A stretch of DNA of 64,000 bases, taken from NCBI GenBank assembly GCA_025175895.1, contig CM046004.1, positions 5,456,001 to 5,520,000 of the forward strand, given 5' to 3'. The notes below the pieces were generated by a model. It saw only the letters and a program-made list of their open reading frames with translations. It was not told where the DNA came from and made no database searches. Below are positions 58,876 to 64,000 of this stretch, piece by piece (within the stretch, counting starts at the first letter, position 1; every line of letters starts with the position of its first letter). Position numbers and translations under genes: made by a program. The DNA is from Wurfbainia villosa (Eukaryota; Streptophyta; Magnoliopsida; Zingiberales; Zingiberaceae).

Positions 58876-59376
58876 AGGAGTGTGCAATCGGTTAAAACCG
58901 ATCCGATCGAACCGATTAAGACTGAAACCGAATAAATCGATTTTTTTTAATTAAATCGAATCGACTGAAATTTTTTATCGAACCGAACCAATTTGATAAA
59001 AAAAATTGGTTCTTTGGTTAAAAACTAAAAAAACTGATTTTTTATGTCCAATCGACTGATGGCTCAAATCAGTTGACTGATGATCCAATCAGTCGATTGT
59101 TGTTATATAGCAGTCGATTGAATCCAGTGAACATGAGCATAAAATGTTCCTTAGTCGATTGATGACTCAAATTAATCAACTGCTGGTCCAATCAGTCGGT
59201 TAAAATCGGGCGGTTCAGTTAAACCGAATTTTTTCAGTTCAAACCCGAAACCGAACCGAATAAATCAATATTTTTTAGGAAAAAAACCGAATTTCGGATT
59301 GGATTGAACTGAACTTTCAAGTTCAGTCGGTTCGGTTGATTTTTTCTGTTTAATTGACTGATTGTACACCCCTAAT
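58876..59376. mobile_element. hAT-like non-autonomous repeat rich in AACCGA words
   Basis: Ends AGGAGTGTGCAATCGGT and (reverse-complemented) AGGGGTGTACAATCAGT form terminal inverted repeats. The flanks share CATAATT (58869-58875 and 59377-59383). The interior is filled with CGGTT, AACCGA and CAGTCGATTG words and has no frame. This type is common in plant genomes; assignment to hAT is tentative. Confidence 0.55.
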
Positions 59377-59383
59377 CATAATT

Positions 59384-60153
59384 GGAAAAATCATTTGGTA
59401 AAGGTTAATTTAAGACATCTTCAAATTCTTCATTTGGTAAAGGTTAATTGATGAATAGTTCCTATTTTCTTGCGATTGACTCAGTTAATACGATTTAATC
59501 TATCAATTTCACTTTGGTTGTTAAAATTTTTTAGGGCAAATTAAAAAAATAAAGGGAAACAAAATCTAAAGAGGTCAAGTTAATTAATTCGAAGTAATTA
59601 AATCTAAATTATTGCTAAATGAATTCGTCTTAATGCATTGTACATAAATTTAATAGAATATCCCTGTGATGTGATGTGATGCAATAATAAAATGTTTAAA
59701 AATAAATAAAAATATTACAATTCGAATTTCAATAAAGGACGAATAAACAAACTGTAATTTATTGGGAAATCGTCTTTAGAAATAGTGTCTGTACACATTT
59801 AGATCATCAAAATAAATAAATAAATAAACAAACAAACTGTAATTTAACTGGTAGAGAAAGAGAGAATTTTTTTTTTCGTTTTATTTGTGTTTTATTTTAT
59901 TTTATTCAGTGGGAAAGCAACGGGAAAAAAATAAAAGGAAGAAAAATCGCCAAAATTCAGTTTGGGTTCATTTCTTAGCGGAAGAAGACGGTCGCAATTT
60001 CTGTCTCCCCCTCTTCCGCTTCTTCCTCTCGCGTCCGCCCTTCGATCGCCGTCTTTGCATCGTCGTCGACTGATCGGAACCCTAGCCCTCGCAAATTCCT
60101 TTTTCGCCTTTGACCTCCCGATCTGTTCGTTGCCGCTTCCCTTTGCCGCCTCG
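59384..60153 (+). promoter_or_regulatory. Upstream region of the YAK1-like gene
   Basis: AT-rich until about 59930, then GC-rich with pyrimidine runs (CTCCCCCTCTTCCGCTTC), which probably marks the 5' UTR. No clear TATA box. No other gene is seen. Confidence 0.4.
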
Positions 60154-60325
60154 ATGCGGCGTGGGAACTGAGGTGATGGTCCCGGATTCATCCGGGGCTG
60201 CTCGCCGTGCTGTCGGCTCGACGAATTCGAGAACTGCTGCTGACGTGGTCCGTGGTCTCGGCGCTGCGCCGGGTTCTTAGGTCCTGGTCGTTGGCGCGCG
60301 GATGATGGTGGTACGGTGGGGCTGA
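60154..60325 (+). promoter_or_regulatory. Three upstream start codons in the YAK1 leader
   Basis: Short frames ATG...TGA at 60154-60171 (5 codons), ATG...TAG at 60176-60280 (34 codons, beginning MVPDSSG) and ATG...TGA at 60302-60325 (7 codons) lie before the main start at 60340. If the transcript begins upstream of 60154 they would reduce translation of the main frame. Transcription start is not known. Confidence 0.4.
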
Positions 60326-60339
60326 TCGGTAGGGCTTCT

Positions 60340-63300
60340 ATGGCGGAGGCTGATTTCAGTAAGGTGGGGGTGGATGGATCTCGCTGCACTCCGTCCGGGG
60401 CTTCTCTGACTTGGAATCCTCTTAGGAGCGCTTTCCGCCCGTATCTTTCTCCTGCCCAGCCATCCGGGGAGTACTCGTTGGAATCCCGCGGAAGTGACAC
60501 CACCAACCTTCGGAAGATCGTCAAGAAATCCGTACTTCTTTTCCTTCCGATCATAGCTCGTCTATATCTATTTTCACTTTTTTGATTTCGTAGCCACAAG
60601 GTGCTCTATCTCTAAGATTGCTAATTACAGTTTCAGGGACCAGGGGTTTCAACTATATTTATGTATATACACATAATAAATTCTGAGTCACACCTGCTTT
60701 GAAAAAGAAATGATTCAATTTCATGCTATGTCTTTTAGTGAGTTCATGCAATGCCATAGTCCAATTTAGATTGCCTAGATGAATATGAGCTGAGGGTCCA
60801 ATTTAGGGGGTGTGTTGAGTCTATTAGAATGTACCTTAGTGCACGTTAATTTTTTACAATCAAGCTACTGTATATGTGGGGATTTTGTATCTATTCTTTT
60901 TATCCAAATATCGGAAACTTCATTTTGTACTTCTGAGTTACTAGTAATATTAAATAAGCGTTCAGACATTTTTTTGTCTTGTTAGCATACTTATTCTCTT
61001 AAAATTTTTCTTCAGAGCTTTAGTTTTATACTTATAAAATGACTATGATTATATAACAAAAATTTTATGAAAATGGATGGAAAGTTGTATATTTTATGTT
61101 AGAGCCAACAATTAGATTTGTTAGAATATGTAGTTTCAGTCTCATGAACTGTATTTAGTCATTATGAACTACATTGGAGTTCAATAAATATGATTGTGAT
61201 TATTCTCTTTTTACTAGAATAAAAAAATTTCATCCCTCCCAAATGGTACCTAAGCAGATTTTTCTCTAGGCCTAGAGTTTCTTCTTCAATCTCTTTAGGT
61301 GGTGATTGTGGATTTGATATAGTTGTATGACAAAGACAATGACTTTTCTTGTACGTTAGTCATAAACTTAACATGACATGTGATATTGATTAGTCATAAA
61401 CTTAATATGACATGTATATTGACGAAAACTTGTTAGTTGTTAGGTTTAGCATTTAGTCTTGCTTTGCTAGATTTGCCATTGGGTATAATTGGTGGCGATC
61501 TAATATTCTCTCTTTATGATTGAATAAGACTACTTTATTATTTTCAACTTTTTAGATTTATAGTCAGGTTCTATCCTGGGGTTATAATTTTTCATTTATG
61601 AATCTCTATTTGAAGAGCTAAGCCGGATAAGCCTATAATAACATAGCGGAGCCGTCATCTTTTGCTCCTTTATGCTTTACTCTCTTCCCATCCACCGGGA
61701 CATACTTTTCCCTTAACTCTAGTTTCTTGTAATTTTTAATGAGAACCAAACTTTAAGAATGAAACTTATTCTCAGTTGTCATTGCTTAGATGAGATATCT
61801 TGGTCTCTTTGTTGATCTTGATGCAGCAGTAATATGGAGTTCCCTCGTGGGATTACTTCCTATGTCCCCAGTATAGTCATTGGCTTTTTTACTTCCCTTA
61901 TCAAATATAACCACCTCACCTCTTTGGAATTTTATCATACGTCTCAGCCACCAATGCAAATGCTCATCAAATCAGCATTTTCTGTCCTGCACACAATGAA
62001 GGTTGGCCCAAACCCATTCCAAATCTGGAGCCTATTTGGGGTCTCGAGCATCATAAAGTGGTCTAAAAAAATACTGTATATTTTCATTCTCTCAAAAATA
62101 CCTTTTTTTATAAAATAAATCAATAGATTTCTAACAAATGCCAATATTCAAAATAGCAAATATTGAGAAAAATCATGTAAAAAAGATTTTGAATTACCAA
62201 TGTATTTTCGTCTTCTTAGTCTCTTTGCCACAAGATGACTTTGAACAACCAATGTGTTTTCCTCTTCTTAGTCTCTTTGCTGCAAGATGCTTTGAACAAG
62301 GCTTCTCATTGCATAACCAAATTTTTTTTTTCTTTTCAATATTCTATTTCCATATTATTTTGAAGAGATTAGGTACTTTATCTCTTTCTCATGCAATGTC
62401 TTTATTCCTCTCTTGGAGCCGATAAACATTAGCCTGCTTATAATTGGATAAGATTGCACTATTATTTTAAACTAAATCCCAACATTCACTATCAAATGAA
62501 AGTGCATACTGCATATAATACTTACTTTTTTTCATGACTGCTAGAATGGACTTTTATGCACCAAGCTGTTTATACTGATTCAGTACGACCAATGTTTGAA
62601 CCTATAGCTTGGCATTGATTGTGTACTACTGCATTGTTATTTTTCCTCTGGTCTTGCATGGAGCTTATTTGTAGGAAATGATTGATATAGCCAAACACTA
62701 ATAACTGCTACTTAGTTCGTTGATGGCATTTTGTCTGGACCCTATGTTGAGTGACGTGTATTAATAGAACAGGCGTTTAAAACCTTATTGCATGACAAGG
62801 CATACACTATGCATGCCACCCAACATTGTGCCACAAATTTTGATGTGATTGACTTCAGAGTGTCGACTGCAATGTGCAGTTTAGTATTTACTCCATGCTT
62901 GTTCAGTACCTGAATGAAACTAACCAAGGTTGGTGGTTTCCTTCTTTCATTATACCAAGTGGGCTTGGATGTTTTGAATTCTTTGTTTGACAGATTTAAT
63001 CATCTACTTTCTTACCTTTCCGAATGATTGTCAATGGTTTCCTTTGAGTTTTTTTTTGTAACACAAGGCCAGCCAATACATTAAGCTGCTTCATGAGAAA
63101 ATGAAGTATTGTGTTACACTTTACTGTAAATTCCCATCCAGAATTTGTGCTATTGATCTAGTTGCCATTCAGAGTTTCATAGACATGTTGGTATATGCCA
63201 TTTCAATTGCAATATTTGACATTACAAAGCCAAATATTAGTTACTGATGGAATTTGTTCATCCAGCTTGTAGCTAAAGTGACCAAGGGTATAGTTGAAAC

Positions 63301-63465
63301 TTTCCAAGCATGCAATCCTGCCTTTAGATATTCAGAGTCACTGAATCCAAAACGATTCCTAACCAATCCATCCACTGGAGTACTGAATGATGGTTTTGAC
63401 AATGCCAATTCTGATCTCATCTTGTATGTGAATTTTGAGCTGGTCAACTCAGAAACAAAAGGAAG
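60340..63465 (+). CDS. YAK1: YAK1-type DYRK protein kinase, 5' end (partial, 2 coding exons visible)
   Basis: Exon 1 (60340-60531, 64 codons) starts MAEADFSKVGVDG and contains SLTWNPLRSAFRPY and RKIVKKS before a GT donor. Intron 1 is 2.73 kb. Exon 2 (63266-63465) reads LVAKVTKGIVETFQACNP, FRYSESLNPKRFLTNPS, GVLNDGFDNANSDLILYVNF and ELVNSETKGR. This is the conserved stretch just before the kinase core in plant YAK1. The glycine-rich loop and catalytic part must lie beyond the window, as no further exon appears up to 64000. Family knowledge: a dual-specificity kinase of the DYRK group acting in growth, ABA and TOR-linked signalling. Start chosen at the first Met in frame; an upstream in-frame Met is absent. 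Confidence 0.88.
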
Positions 63466-64000
63466 GTTAGGCTTCTCATATTAATTACAATCGATTAATT
63501 TTGTGCACTGCATTTTCTATTCATTATAATTGATCCTTTGTTGTATTAAGATGCAACATTAACAGTCTTTTCTGACACTAAAGATCTGAATTTATTGTTT
63601 TCTTTTGTAGCTCAAGTACTGCACATTTGATACTTCCGTGTTTCTAACATTCTTTGTTTCTTTGATCAATTGATTTGTATTACATGATGTAATTAACTTC
63701 AAGGCTTTTTTTTCTTCTTCCTGTTTTCCAATTGCTCTCAATTCTCTGTTAATCTTTGTAAATGACATTTATCGGTTGAAATTGGTTGAGTCACAGTTGG
63801 ACAAATACTAGAAATATCATAAGTCAACATGACTGATATACCATGTCCTAGTGCTGATTGGACTAATGTACCCAGAGGAGATTATACTTAGACATCTGAA
63901 ACCATGATTGTGGCCTTAATTTTGACTTACATAATTGAAAGATAGAATGAACAATGTTTTAGTTATTGACTATGGGAACTTAGTATAGTGGATGCTAAAT
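63466..64000 (+). other. Second intron of the YAK1-like gene (incomplete)
   Basis: Starts GTTAGG after exon 2. AT-rich with no acceptor followed by kinase-like coding sequence before the window ends. Confidence 0.6.

Noticed and set aside
59892..60599. 235-codon minus-strand frame
   Set aside because: Antisense to the GC-rich YAK1 leader and first exon; no domain, and the plus-strand frame has clear homology and splice sites.

Overview
The window is a stretch of a plant nuclear chromosome. It holds spliced genes with GT-AG introns, AT-rich intergenic DNA, Ty1/copia LTR retrotransposons primed by initiator tRNA-Met, a LINE, SINEs and MITEs. The GC-rich first exons of the host genes suggest a monocot, but the species cannot be fixed from the sequence alone. 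About 60% of the window is mobile DNA.

Three host genes are supported. (1) A group-I-type bZIP transcription factor lies on the minus strand (25887-28469; four coding exons, 405 aa). (2) A RopGEF with a PRONE domain lies on the plus strand (37210-42368; seven coding exons, 563 aa), with an unusual GC-AG intron and an Au-like SINE in one intron. (3) The 5' end of a YAK1/DYRK-type protein kinase lies on the plus strand (first coding exon 60340-60531, second 63266-63465) and continues past the right edge. These are regulatory and signalling genes with no obvious shared pathway.

Left part (1-25.4 kb): the 3' end of a copia element enters at the left edge (1-2628). A foldback MITE lies at 4308-4672. 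A three-layer nest follows: a LINE reverse-transcriptase remnant (6600-6812 and 24677-25135) is split by copia element A (minus strand, 6813-24676), which is split by copia element B (plus strand, 11052-20477, perfect 5-bp target duplication ATATA). A tRNA-derived SINE with a 13-bp duplication follows at 25160-25370.

Middle (28.5-37 kb): intergenic, containing a 0.8-kb GC-rich, almost complete palindrome (about 31620-32430) and long A/T-rich tracts.

Right part (42.9-59.4 kb): copia element D (42931-55811) is interrupted by copia element C (45057-52843, perfect duplication AAAAG) and by a 173-bp hAT-type MITE (54170-54342). An AT-rich spacer with a GC-rich island, a SINE-like stretch and a hAT-like repeat lead to the YAK1 gene.

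The most interesting signals are RNA-level structures in the retrotransposons. The leader of B has four hairpins with unrelated but complementary stems that all present the same GTTGGACTCTCT sequence. The long 3' untranslated regions of elements 1, A and C share a nested stem-loop module and a row of small hairpins with a constant TATGT-like loop next to the polypurine tract. Elements A and C also carry a conserved extra reading frame upstream of gag that looks gag-derived, and share the same in-frame TGA at gag codon 24.
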